Below, piece by piece: positions 45,788 to 56,606 of a DNA stretch of 64,000 nucleotides. Source of the stretch: Bolinopsis microptera (lineage: Eukaryota; Ctenophora; Tentaculata; Lobata; Bolinopsidae); the NCBI RefSeq assembly GCF_026151205.1, contig NC_087077.1:19837975-19901974 (forward strand). The letters run 5' to 3'. A program made the translations under genes and the position numbers. The notes under the pieces are model-generated. The model worked only from the letters and a program-made list of their open reading frames with translations, was not told where the DNA came from and did no database searches. The first letter of the stretch is position 1, and each line of letters opens with the position of its first letter.

Positions 45788-46265
45788 TTGAATTGTAGTT
45801 GACGAAGTGAGAGTCTCCACTCAGTGTGTTAAAACATAATTCTTTGTCGACGTTTCGGCTACATGCCTTTGTCATAAACAGGACGTATTGATAACTTACA
45901 TAGCTGCAAATTTACAATGTTAAAATAATCTATTAATACTTCGAAATATTACAACAACAAATAACATCTTGAAACCCATACAATCAACAAGTGACAACAC
46001 GAGTCAACCACGTACTCATCACTCGTGTTGTCACTTGTTGATTGTATGGGTTTCAAGATGTTATTTGTTGTTGTAATATTTCGTAGTATTAATAGATTAT
46101 TTTAACATTGTAACTTTGCAGCTATGTAAGTTATCAATACGTCCTGTCTATGACAAAGGCATGTAGCCGAAACGTCGACAAAGAATTATGTTTTAACACA
46201 CTGAGTGGAGACTCTCACTTCGTCAACTACAATTCAAAATAAATGATTGACCCACTCATAAGAGC
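45788..46265. mobile_element. Fold-back element, family copy 2
   Basis: Arms of about 220 bp fold around a centre near 46014. The outer 100 bp of each arm match copy 1 (6370-6735), including GTAGCCGAAACGTCGACAAA and the flank TTGACCCACTCATAAGAGC. The inner arm sequence is different from copy 1, so the family keeps its ends and varies its centre. Confidence 0.75.
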
Positions 46266-46364
46266 GAAAAAAGATTACCAGTTTCCCTTGATACATAGAA
46301 AAAAAAATTTAAATCAGTGTAAATTTAAACTATCTCGAAAAATTATATTTTAGACCGAATACAA

Positions 46365-47025
46365 ATGATGGTATGAAACCAAATTTTGGTACTGGGAGTC
46401 AAAATCCCGAATAAAATTGCAAAATCATATTGTCCCAATCTCAGTCCCATTTTCAGGTTTTGAAGATGAAATTTCCAGGACCGAAATTTTATAGTTTTGA
46501 CTGATTGTTTTACCCGCAACCAATTAGTAAGTCAACTGACAACTATAAATGGCATATGACTTGTTTCATTGAGCAGAAATCTTAACATAACGAAAAGTTG
46601 TATTATCAAAAGTCTGTCCCATTTTTAAATATGAAATTTTTTGAACACAAATTAGACAGATTGGATGAAATTTGTGCCCAGGAACCAATCAGTCAGCTAA
46701 TTGATGATGGTATGCAACCAAATTGAGGTACTGGGAGTCAAAATCCCGATTAAAATTGCAAAATCGTATTGTCCCAATCTCTGTCCCATTTTCAGGTTTT
46801 GAAGATGAAATTTCCAGGACCGAAATTTTATAGTTTTGACTGATTTTTTTACCCGCAACCAATTAGTAAGTCAACTATAAATGGCATATGACACGATTGA
46901 GGTGCTGGAAGTCTGATTTCGGTCGGAGGAAGCCCACAGCAGAAATCTTAACAAAACGAAAAGTTGTATTTTCAAAAGTCTGTCCCATTTTCAAATATGA
47001 AATTTTCTGAACACAAATTTGTAGT
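46365..47025. repeat. Two tandem copies of a unit of about 340 bp
   Basis: GATGGTATG...CCAAATT, CTGGGAGTCAAAATCCCG, TGTCCCAATCTC and GAAATTTCCAGGACCG occur in both halves with few changes. A diverged relative lies in tetraspanin intron 4 (about 55840-55975: TTTTGACTGAATTTTTGACC and flank). Non-coding. Confidence 0.7.
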
Positions 47026-47201
47026 ATTATGTAGTGTATACTACTAATCTATTACATTTATTGAGGACGTTACAGAAGGAATTAATTTAATGTAGTTGGA
47101 GGAGTCCTAACTCTCCTCACGTCCGAAAATTGCGTTTCTCTTGTATCTAATATGATATGTCAAAATGCATTTTGCCAGCCATGCCACCCACGAAAAAGAG
47201 G

Positions 47202-50200
47202 GGGGGGGGTCCAACCCGATGTCCGATATGAGGGTTGATGAGGCCAAAATCGGAATCGGAAAAATCGGAAAAATCGGAAAAATCGGAAAATTGAGAAATT
47301 TACAGAATCGATCTCTAAATTCTAAAACCTCTCAGAAGTGATATAATTCAACCAGAACCCCTACATATAATGCTATATTGTTATGAGAAAACAAACCAAT
47401 TGGACATTCCAATAGTATGTTTTATGTGTTTTTCCACTGCAGGGGCTAGTATGCTCACTACTAGTTGGAGTTGTCATGTACTCCCAGACCCGAGTGCTTT
47501 GGCCTCTTGACGTGAGATCGATTGTTTCTGCTCATTAATTTTATCCCTGTTACTTGTTATTATGTATTAGTACAACACTAGGTACCGGGTTATATTTTGT
47601 GGTCCGGTCTTTAAACATACCATAAAATCACTAGTACACTGCACCTGAAATGTATAGTCAAGTACATTTGTATCGTAACACATGCTTGGCTGGGGGATCA
47701 TGTTTTGTGTCCGTTCGGTACCCTGTATTTTCAAAACGGACAAAAAGTAGGGCGGACAAAAACGGACAAAAACAGACAAAACATTTAGATGTCCTCCTCC
47801 TCCTCCTCTTAAGTCTTCCTCCTCCTGAGTCCTTCTCCTCCTCAGTCCTCTTCAGTCCTCTTCCTGACTCCTCGTCCTCGTCCTCCTCCTTCTCCTCAGT
47901 CCTCCTCACCCTCCTCCTCTATCCCCTTCTCCTCCTCAGTCCTACTCCCAGTCCTCCTCCTTCTCCTTCTCCTTCTCAGTTCTCCTCCTCCTCATCCTCA
48001 TTTCTCCTCCTCATCCTCCTCCTGATCCTCCTTCCCCTCCCCATCCGTCCTCCTCAGTCCTCCTCATAGTCGTCCTCCTCCTCCTGAGTCCTCCTCCTCA
48101 TCCTCCTCCACCTCCTGAGTCCTCCTCCTGATCCTCATCCTCCTCCTCAGTCATCCTCCTCTTCCTCCTCAGTCCTCCCCCAGTCCTCCTTCTCCTTCTC
48201 CTCCTCCTCATCCTCCTCCTCCTTCTCCTCCTCATCAGTCCTCATCCTCTGTCCTCCTCATGATCGTCCTCGTCCTCATCCTCGTCCTTAGTCCTCGTCC
48301 TCCTTATCCTCCTCCTTAGTCCTCCCCCAGTCCTCCTCCTCATCCTCCTCCTTCTCCTCCTCCTGATCCTCCTCCTCCTCCTTCTCCTCTTTCTTCTCCT
48401 CCTAATCATTCCTCCTCCTCAGTCGTCCTCCTCCTCCTCCTCGTCCTTAGTCCTCGTCCTCATCCTCCTCAGTATTCCTCCTCAGTCCTCATCAGTCCTC
48501 ATCTTCATCATCCTCCTCAACAGTCCTCCTCCTCCTCCTTCTTCTCCTCAGTCTTCCTCCTCAGTCCTCCGCCTCCTTCTCCTTCTCATCAGTCCTCCTC
48601 CTCCTCAGCCTCCTCCTCCTCATCCTCCTCCTTAGTCCTCATCCTCCTCGTCAGTCCTCCTCGTCAGTCCTTCTCCTCCTCCTCAGTCCTTCTCCTCATC
48701 GTCAGTCCTCCTCCTCCTCAGTCCTCCTCAGTCCTCCTCCTCCTTCTCATACTCCTAAGTCCTCCTCCTTCTCCTCCTCAGTCTTCCTCCTCAGTCCTCC
48801 TCCTCCTTCTTCTTCTCATCAGTCCTCCTCCTCCTCAGCCTCCTCCTCATCCTCCTCCTTAGTCCTTATCCTCCTCCTCCTCCTCAGTCCTCCTCCTTCT
48901 CCTCCTTCTCCTCCTTTTCCTCCTTCTCCTCCTACTCCTAAGTCCTCCTCCTCCTCAGTCCTCCCCCAGTCCTCCTCCTCATTAGTCCTCCCCAGTCCTC
49001 CTTCTCCTCCTCATCCTCAGTCCTCCTCCTGATCCTCATCATCCTCCTCAGTCCTACCCCAGTCCTCCTCTTCCTCAGTCCTCCCCAAGTCCTCCTCTTC
49101 CTCAGTCCTTCCCAGTCCTCCTTCTCCTCCTCCTCCTCCTCAGTCCTCCCCAAGTCCTCCTCTTCCTCAGTCCTCCCCCAGTCCTCCTTCTCCTTCTCCT
49201 CATCCTCAGTCCTCCTCTTCAGTCCTCCTCGTCCTTAGTCCTCGCGTCCTCTTAGTCCTCCTCCTCCTCCTCCTCCCCGTCCTCAGTCCTCCTCCCCGTC
49301 CTCAGTCCTCCTCCTCCTCCTGAGTCCTCCTCCTCTGGAGTCCTCCTCATCCTCAGTCCTCCTCCTCATCCTCAGTCCTCCTCCTCAGTCCTCCTCGTCC
49401 TTAGTCCTCCCCCAGTCCTCCTTTTCCTCATCCTCAGTCCTCCTCCTCAGTCCTCGTTCTTCTCCTTTTTAACAGTCCTCCTCCTCAGTCTTCCTCCTCG
49501 TCCTCGCTCTCGTCCTCCTCCTTCTCCTCCTTCTCGTCTTCCTCCACAACAATCCTGCTCCTCTTCTTCAGTCCTCCCTCTCCTCTTCAGTCCTCCTCCT
49601 CCTCAGTCCTCCTCGGTCCTCCTCTTTCTCCTCAGTCTTCCTCCTTCTCCTCCTCCTCCTCAGTTCTCATCCTCATCCTCCTCCTCCTTCTTCTCTTCCT
49701 TCTCCTCCTAATCAGTCCTCCTCCTAATCAGTCCTCCTCCTCAGTCGTCCTCCTCCTCGTCCTTAGTCCTCGTCCTCGTCCTCCTCCTTCTCCTCAGTCC
49801 TCCTCACCCTCCTCCTCTATCCCCTTCTCCTCCTCAGTCCTACTCCCAGTCCTCCTCCTTCTCCTTCTCCTTCTCAGTTCTCCTCCTCCTCATCCTCATT
49901 TCTCCTCCTCATCCTCCTCCTGATCCTCCTTCCCCTCCCCATCCGTCCTCCTCAGTCCTCCTCATAGTCGTCCTCCTCCTCCTGAGTCCTCCTCCTCATC
50001 CTCCTCCACCTCCTGAGTCCTCCTCCTGATCCTCATCCTCCTCCTCAGTCATCCTCCTCTTCCTCCTCAGTCCTCCCCCAGTCCTACTTCTCCTTCTCCT
50101 CCTCCTCATCCTCCTCCTCCTTCTCCTCCTCATCAGTCCTCATCCTCTGTCCTCCTCATGATCGTCCTCGTCCTCATCCTCGTCCTTAGTCCTCGTCCTC

Positions 50201-52499
50201 CTTATCCTCCTCCTTAGTCCTCCCCCAGTCCTCCTCCTCATCCTCCTCCTTCTCCTCCTCCTGATCCTCCTCCTCCTCCTTCTCCTCTTTCTTCTCCTCC
50301 TAATCATTCCTCCTCCTCAGTCGTCCTCCTCCTCCTCCTCGTCCTTAGTCCTCGTCCTCATCCTCCTCAGTATTCCTCCTCAGTCCTCATCAGTCCTCAT
50401 CTTCATCATCCTCCTCAACAGTCCTCCTCCTCCTCCTTCTTCTCCTCAGTCTTCCTCCTCAGTCCTCCGCCTCCTTCTCCTTCTCATCAGTCCTCCTCCT
50501 CCTCAGCCTCCTCCTCCTCATCCTCCTCCTTAGTCCTCATCCTCCTCGTCAGTCCTCCTCGTCAGTCCTTCTCCTCCTCCTCAGTCCTTCTCCTCATCGT
50601 CAGTCCTCCTCCTCCTCAGTCCTCCTCAGTCCTCCTCCTCCTTCTCCTACTCCTAAGTCCTCCTCCTTCTCCTCCTCAGTCTTCCTCCTCAGTCCTCCTC
50701 CTCCTTCTTCTTCTCATCAGTCCTCCTCCTCCTCAGCCTCCTCCTCATCCTCCTCCTTAGTCCTTATCCTCCTCCTCCTCCTCAGTCCTCCTCCTTCTCC
50801 TCCTTCTCCTCCTTTTCCTCCTTCTCCTCCTACTCCTAAGTCCTCCTCCTCCTCAGTCCTCCCCCAGTCCTCCTCCTCATTAGTCCTCCCCAGTCCTCCT
50901 TCTCCTCCTCATCCTCAGTCCTCCTCCTGATCCTCATCATCCTCCTCAGTCCTACCCCAGTCCTCCTCTTCCTCAGTCCTCCCCAAGTCCTCCTCTTCCT
51001 CAGTCCTTCCCAGTCCTCCTTCTCCTCCTCCTCCTCCTCAGTCCTCCCCAAGTCCTCCTCTTCCTCAGTCCTCCCCCAGTCCTCCTTCTCCTTCTCCTCA
51101 TCCTCAGTCCTCCTCTTCAGTCCTCCTCGTCCTTAGTCCTCGCGTCCTCTTAGTCCTCCTCCTCCTCCTCCTCCCCGTCCTCAGTCCTCCTCCCCGTCCT
51201 CAGTCCTCCTCCTCCTCCTGAGTCCTCCTCCTCTGGAGTCCTCCTCATCCTCAGTCCTCCTCCTCATCCTCAGTCCTCCTCCTCAGTCCTCCTCGTCCTT
51301 AGTCCTCCCCCAGTCCTCCTTTTCCTCATCCTCAGTCCTCCTCCTCAGTCCTCGTTCTTCTCCTTTTTAACAGTCCTCCTCCTCAGTCTTCCTCCTCGTC
51401 CTCGCTCTCGTCCTCCTCCTTCTCCTCCTTCTCGTCTTCCTCCACAACAATCCTGCTCCTCTTCTTCAGTCCTCCCTCTCCTCTTCAGTCCTCCTCCTCC
51501 TCAGTCCTCCTCGGTCCTCCTCTTTCTCCTCAGTCTTCCTCCTTCTCCTCCTCCTCCTCAGTTCTCATCCTCATCCTCCTCCTCCTTCTTCTCTTCCTTC
51601 TCCTCCTAATCAGTCCTCCTCCTAATCAGTCCTCCTCCTCAGTCGTCCTCCTCCTCGTCCTTAGTCCTCGTCCTCATCCTCATCGTCCTTAGTCCTCGTC
51701 CTCATCCTCCTAGTCCTCGTCCTTAGTCCTCGTCCTCATCCTCCTAGTCCTCGTCCTGGTCCTCCTCAGTCTTCCTCCTCTGTCCTCCTCTGTCCTCCTT
51801 CTCCTCAGTCCTCCTCCTCCTCCTCATCAGTTAACACAATTTATTGTTACTAAAATGTTTTTAAACACATTTGAGTCTGTAACATATTGACATGTTACTG
51901 TTACTGACTCAAAATGTGCTCGAGAATATTTTTGTTTAACAGAGTTTTACTCTCCAGTACTATGGAAAAGTTGTTACATGATAAATAAAGATTTTGATAA
52001 ATAAAGTGATTTTCATCCCTTTTAATGTTATCAAAATTTGTGTAGACTATTCTTTGTATCTAACTGAGGATTGGAAGTTTGAGAAAGGACCATGGTCATT
52101 ATCCGTGCTACCCATTTCTGCAGATAGCCTGTTACAAATTGTGGAGACAATTTAAATCAAAAGTTACTAAAGCGTTCGCTATTTGTTACGATTGTTATTA
52201 CCAACCGTACCTCTTTCAATTGTGGACCGGGGTGGATGTTTCTGTCAAACAAGAGTTGATACGACAGTGTGTTGTTTTTTTCGGACGAAACGATTCTTGT
52301 TTGGAACAAGATACCATTTTGGGGTTCTGGGACCACCACCAATCGATTTCTTGTCATATTTAAGTACAGAAATAGCTACCTATATCGCCTAGAAACCTCA
52401 GAGGGAAGATTTAAATTTTCCCGATTTTTCCGATATGAGGGTTGATGAGGCCAAAATCGGGATCGGAATGATCGGAAATGATCGGGTTGGACCCCCCCC
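47202..52499. mobile_element. 5.3-kb TIR element with 7-bp target duplication, carrying a pyrimidine satellite
   Basis: The ends are GGGGGGGGTCCAACCCGAT and ATCGGGTTGGACCCCCCCC, an exact 19-bp inverted repeat. AAAGAGG flanks both sides (47195-47201 and 52500-52506). Just inside both ends lies the same direct (not inverted) block CCGATATGAGGGTTGATGAG plus GCCAAAATCGG, followed by short CGGAA/ATCGG repeats. No transposase was found in 47210-47785 or 51835-52440, so it moves in trans if at all. A 7-bp duplication is near the hAT or P-type range but the G-run termini are unusual; superfamily unassigned. Confidence 0.85.
47788..51833. repeat. 4-kb TCC/AGTCC pyrimidine-strand satellite with a 1,898-bp tandem duplication
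   Basis: The plus strand is almost only C and T, broken mainly by AG in AGTCC and by ATCC and GTCC variants. About 47870-49767 is repeated at about 49768-51665 with an exact 1,898-bp offset and only a handful of differences (for example near 48188/50086 and 48751/50649). The Arg/Glu-rich minus-strand ORFs inside are by-products. Confidence 0.95.
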
Positions 52500-53330
52500 A
52501 AAGAGGAAAGCTCTATCTTACGATGAGAAAAGAACAATACTGTTAAAGTTCAAAAGTGATCCCAGATTGAGAGTTGCAACTGTAGCTCGTGAGTATGGTA
52601 TGTAAATTAAATCCAACATTTGTGTTCAGCTTAATGTAATTTTTTGCTATTAAAAACTTGCTCATTCTATGAATTTAATAAATTATGCTAAATATTACAT
52701 TATAATTCTATTTCAGGGATCAATGAGTCCACAATAAGGACTATCAGGAAAATGGAAGAAAAGATTCTGTCATACCATACTCACCTGTCATCCAATTTAT
52801 CTGACACTACTATAAAGAAAGCTCGGCTATCAAAATATGAAAAGTTAGACAGTGTTCTGTACAAGTGGGTGGAAACACAAAAAGCAGCTGGCTGTGAGGT
52901 AAGCCATATACTCTTAAGCTATGTATAGTGTATATAGTGTATACATGTATAATGTATGTATTATACGTACTACATACTAGATACAGGACACAGGTTGTAA
53001 TGTTGTTCATCCTGTTATGTGTATTTGTAACTTGGTCACTTTGCTTGAATATAACCTGTTTTGCAGACAAACCAGCGAATCCTCAGGATAAAAGCTACGG
53101 AGTTGTCGAAAGAACTTTACGGAGACGACACACCTTTCAAAGCTTCTCACGGGTGGGTTTGGCGATTTAGGAAGAGGCACTGTTTGCGTATTCTAAGAGT
53201 GCAAGATGATAAGAAAGACGCAGACAAATCAAATCAAATTAAATCAGACAATGTTACTGCAGATGAGTTCATGAGGACAATTGCAAAGTTGTTAGAAAAA
53301 CTACGAAGAAAAGCTGCCACCATGTCTTGA

Positions 53331-54010
53331 GAAGAGTTTAGTGTGCAGACAACATAACATTTTGATAGGCTTCATCATAACAGTTTGTTCACAAAATGAG
53401 GTTGTAATATGCAGTTTTAATTGCTCTTGCAGTCAACAAAGTTACCAAGTAAAGGGTTTTTCTACCCATGGCTGCCACTCATAGCTTTTATAGCCGAATT
53501 ATGCTATAAAAACATTCACTTGTACTCTTGTTCGACTATTGGCTTATTGACGAAAGGTATCAAAATAACCCAACAAAAATTTAAATTTAATGCCATTTAT
53601 TACAATTTTATTCTTCTTTAAAAATAAGATTTTTAAAGGATTCTTGTTAAATAATAGATGATGAGATGTTGTATTTTGACTTTTTGACTAACTGATAGTA
53701 AATTATACATATGTTATATACAGATTAGAAAGTGTTTTGGAAACATGCAAACTATATTGGTTTTAACACAAAGAAGAAGTTTTTATATTATAAAATACCT
53801 TTTACGAGTACACATTATAGTGTACGGTAAACGGTGTAGATATATTAGAAGTCTCTTTTGTTCTACAATCTGATTATACCTTAAGTTGCACTGTGACAGT
53901 GCTTTTACTGAAAACAGTGACTCAGAATTTGAAGATGACAACAACTTATCAATAACAATATTAACCTTTTGTATGTTGGTAGTGGTTAATAACGTATCTC
54001 TTCTGATAGG
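53331..54010. other. Spacer between the CENP-B-type gene and the tetraspanin
   Basis: AT-rich, no repeat or ORF recognised. TTCTGATAG just before the tetraspanin ATG resembles an acceptor, so a 5'UTR exon may lie here. Confidence 0.35.
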
Positions 54011-56606
54011 ATGAGTTCAGAAGAGCGGTGGAGCGTTAGTGGGGTACTGCTTGCAGCAGCGGTTGTTGCCTTGTACCTTACTTTTGATGTTCCTTATCTG
54101 CTCTTTATGAAGAAAGCTATCGAGCAGAGTATTGATTCTAAGATAGATCTTCTTCATGTCTCTGTAGCAGGACTTCTCATAAGTAAGTAGTCCTATACTT
54201 ATAGTAATTTTAGTTAATACTAAATAGTACATCTTGTTGAAATTGCATTGTTAGCTTTTAGTAAAAAGTCTGTATTTTAGCTTTCGAAGAGTAAAGTGAG
54301 TTTGCTGGTACATATAAACAATATTATATTAAAGACGGGTTCCTGCTAGTTATATTAAAGATACGGCGAGAAAGTGTGGTCCGAATATTCTGTTAGATTT
54401 GATATTTTTTCATTTCAGTAATTTGCGTTATGTTCGCTATATTGGTGGTCTTTAACAATAGACCTACTACTCAGCTAGGACACTGCAGACCTAAAAGAAT
54501 CTTCCCTTTTATCTTCATCGGTATTCTTTCTTCTCTATTATTACTTTTTGAATAGTATCCTAGATAAATCTCTTCATTTCTTTAGTTTCTATGTTATTTT
54601 AAAGTAACAATGATATGCTACAGTTACTAAAGGATATCATAATCAATATGAAAATATGTATGGTACGTTATATAGTAACTATTGAATGCTATAGTTGATA
54701 ATATGCTATAGTAGAGTAGTAACTATGGAAACACTAATCACCAGGGTTCCTAACATACTATAGTAGAGTAGTAACTATGGAAACACTAATCACCAGGGTT
54801 CCTAACATACTATAGTAGAGTAGTAACTATGGAAACACTAATCACCAGGGTTCCTAACATACTATAGTAGAGTAGTAACTATGGAAACACTAATCACCAG
54901 GGTTCCTAACATACTATAGTAGAGTAGTAACTATGGAAACACTAATCACCAGGGTTCCTAACATACTATAGTAGAGTAGTAACTATGGAAACACTAATCA
55001 CCAGGGTTCCTGATTCTACTCCACTTCGTGCTGACAGTAGTAGTATCCGCTAAAGTTAGTGACCAGGAGAAGGCTAGACTGAGAGAGTATGTTCCCAACT
55101 ATTGGAACTATCACACTGACTCTATAAACCAGCGCTATGTGGACGATATTCAGGTAATGTCACGTGCTGTGACGTCATCACACGTGCTGTGACGTCATCA
55201 CACGTGCTGTGACGTCATCACACGTGCTGTGACGTCATCACACGTGCTGTGACGTCATCACACGTGCTGTGACGTCATCACACGTGCTGTGACGTCATCA
55301 CACGTGCTGTGACGTCATCACACGTGCTGTGACGTCATCACACGTGCTGTGACGTCATAAAAAGGGCTGTTACGTCATCACACATGCTATGACGTCATCA
55401 CACGTGCTGTTACGTCATCACATGTGCTGTGACGTCTTCACACGTACTGTGACGTCATAACACGTGCTGTGACGTCATAACACGTGCTGTGACTTCATCA
55501 TTTGTAAATGTTATTGAATAATTCTACAACTGTAAGTTAAACGCACCTAGCTGATAATCTCTAATAAAAAACCTTTTACAACTAAATTAAATTAACCAAC
55601 ATGAACAGTTAGGTAAGTGAGGTAGAACTATTTCAGATATCACTGTCGTGTTGTGGGATAAGCTCTGTAGATGATTACGGTACAATGAACATCCCGCCTA
55701 GCTGCTGTGATAACAAAGGGTGTGACAAGGAGCGGGCTCACGAGATGGGGTAATTACTAATAAGTCAATTAGTTAATTAATTAATCATAAGTTAACTAAT
55801 TGATTAGTTAATTAGTTGATAAACAGAAATCATTAAGATTTTTGACTAGAAGCTTTTCTGCTGTTTCCTTGACCGGAATTTCACAGTTTTGACTGAATTT
55901 TTGACCAGTGACCAATCAGTGAGGTCAGTGTGAGTGACATAAGTAACCATCTAGGTACTGCACTGGGAGCTGAATATCAAAAATGTATTATCTGTTTTAA
56001 TAAAAATTAAATTAAATTAAAAAATTTGATTTTCCTGGTTCACTGTTCACTGTTAAATGCGTGGCTCTAATCATGACGAAATCTAGGATGGCACTTGCTT
56101 GGGACTGAGGTATAAAAACATTGTGGATCGGGAAATTGATCAGCCGCTCAAGAGATTTTATTTAATGTCTGATTTATATATTACCTTATATAGGCATCAC
56201 GTGTTCTATTTCAGGTGCTACAAGAAGATATCCACACTACTCATCACGTGTTCTATTTCAGGTGCTACAAGAAGATATCCACACTACTCATCACGTGTTC
56301 TATTTCAGGTGCTTCAAGAAGATATCCACACTACTGATCACCCAAACTACCCTCCCCATATTGACTAGTGGTAAGTTAGTTAATTAGTTAGCTGTAATAA
56401 GTACAGAGAACATGACGTGCTGCTGTCGAGTTTAACAATGAATAGAGATTATAAATTCTCATCTCATGTATAACAATATCTCAGGTATAAGTCTGATAAT
56501 AATCGGAGTTAACATTGCTGGCCTGATAAGGATGAGATTTGGAAATGGGTGTTACTCTGATCTGTACAGCAGAGAGGTGACCAGACCTCTCATACAGGAG
56601 GGGTAG
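54011..56606 (+). CDS. Tetraspanin, 239 aa, six exons
   Basis: Exons 54011-54182, 54419-54520, 55005-55153, 55637-55749, 56309-56370 (third of three acceptors) and 56485-56606 (TAG); phases agree throughout. Four membrane helices: VSGVLLAAAVVALYLTF; VAGLLIIICVMFAILVVF; FPFIFIGFLILLHFVLTVVV; and ISTLLITQTTLPILTSGISL with IIIGVNIAGLI. The large loop has CCG (146-148), PPSCC (161-165), C170 and C180, the tetraspanin six-Cys pattern. Tetraspanins organise membrane microdomains and partner proteins at the surface or in endosomes. The 3' splice site of exon 3 is part of a 52-bp minisatellite, the exon 5 acceptor is triplicated, and the stop codon sits in the first unit of a large minisatellite. Using either upstream exon 5 acceptor shifts the frame and removes TM4. 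Which tetraspanin subfamily is not resolved. Confidence 0.9.
54711..55011 (+). repeat. 52-bp minisatellite containing the tetraspanin exon 3 acceptor
   Basis: Nearly six copies; each includes ACTAATCACCAGGGTTCCT, that is, the acceptor plus the first seven exon bases. The last copy is the real exon 3 border at 55005. Confidence 0.9.
55163..55495 (+). repeat. 20-bp array of CACGTG plus TGACGTCA, tetraspanin intron 3
   Basis: About 16 units of CACGTGCTGTGACGTCATCA; the first ten or so are identical and the later ones diverge. It starts about 9 nt after the exon 3 donor. CACGTG is the E-box and TGACGTCA the CRE consensus (established); function here is not shown. Confidence 0.9.
56200..56335 (+). 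repeat. 47-bp triplication of the tetraspanin exon 5 acceptor
   Basis: TCACGTGTTCTATTTCAGGT followed by GCTACAAGAAGATATCCACA recurs at 47-bp steps; AG acceptors precede 56215, 56262 and 56309. 47 is not a multiple of three. The third copy differs (GCTTCAAG) and is the one that keeps the tetraspanin frame. Confidence 0.92.

Larger units (their letters stand above)
47181..53330 (+). pseudogene. CENP-B/jerky-type DNA-binding gene, exon 1 split by a 5.3-kb insertion
   Basis: Parts: exon 1a 47181-47201, exon 1b 52507-52597, exon 2 52717-52898, exon 3 53067-53330. Leaving out the insertion and one target copy gives one open frame of 185 codons, with canonical splice sites and matching phases. It starts MPPTKKR, has a Psq-type HTH (DEKRTILLKF... 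VATVAREYG... STIRTIRK), then a CENP-B/Tc5 HTH (YEKLDSVLYKWVETQKAAGC to SHGWVWRFRKRH), then a charged tail. Such domains bind DNA in pogo/Tigger transposases and in CENP-B. No DDE catalytic domain follows before the stop, so this is a DNA-binding-only derivative or a truncated transposase gene. With the insertion the exon is interrupted early, so this allele is probably null unless the element is spliced out. Confidence 0.75.

Noticed and set aside
47650-51051. Ser-rich plus-strand and Arg/Glu-rich minus-strand ORFs in the pyrimidine tract
   Set aside because: Translation of simple TCC repeats; identical ORFs recur because of the 1,898-bp duplication.
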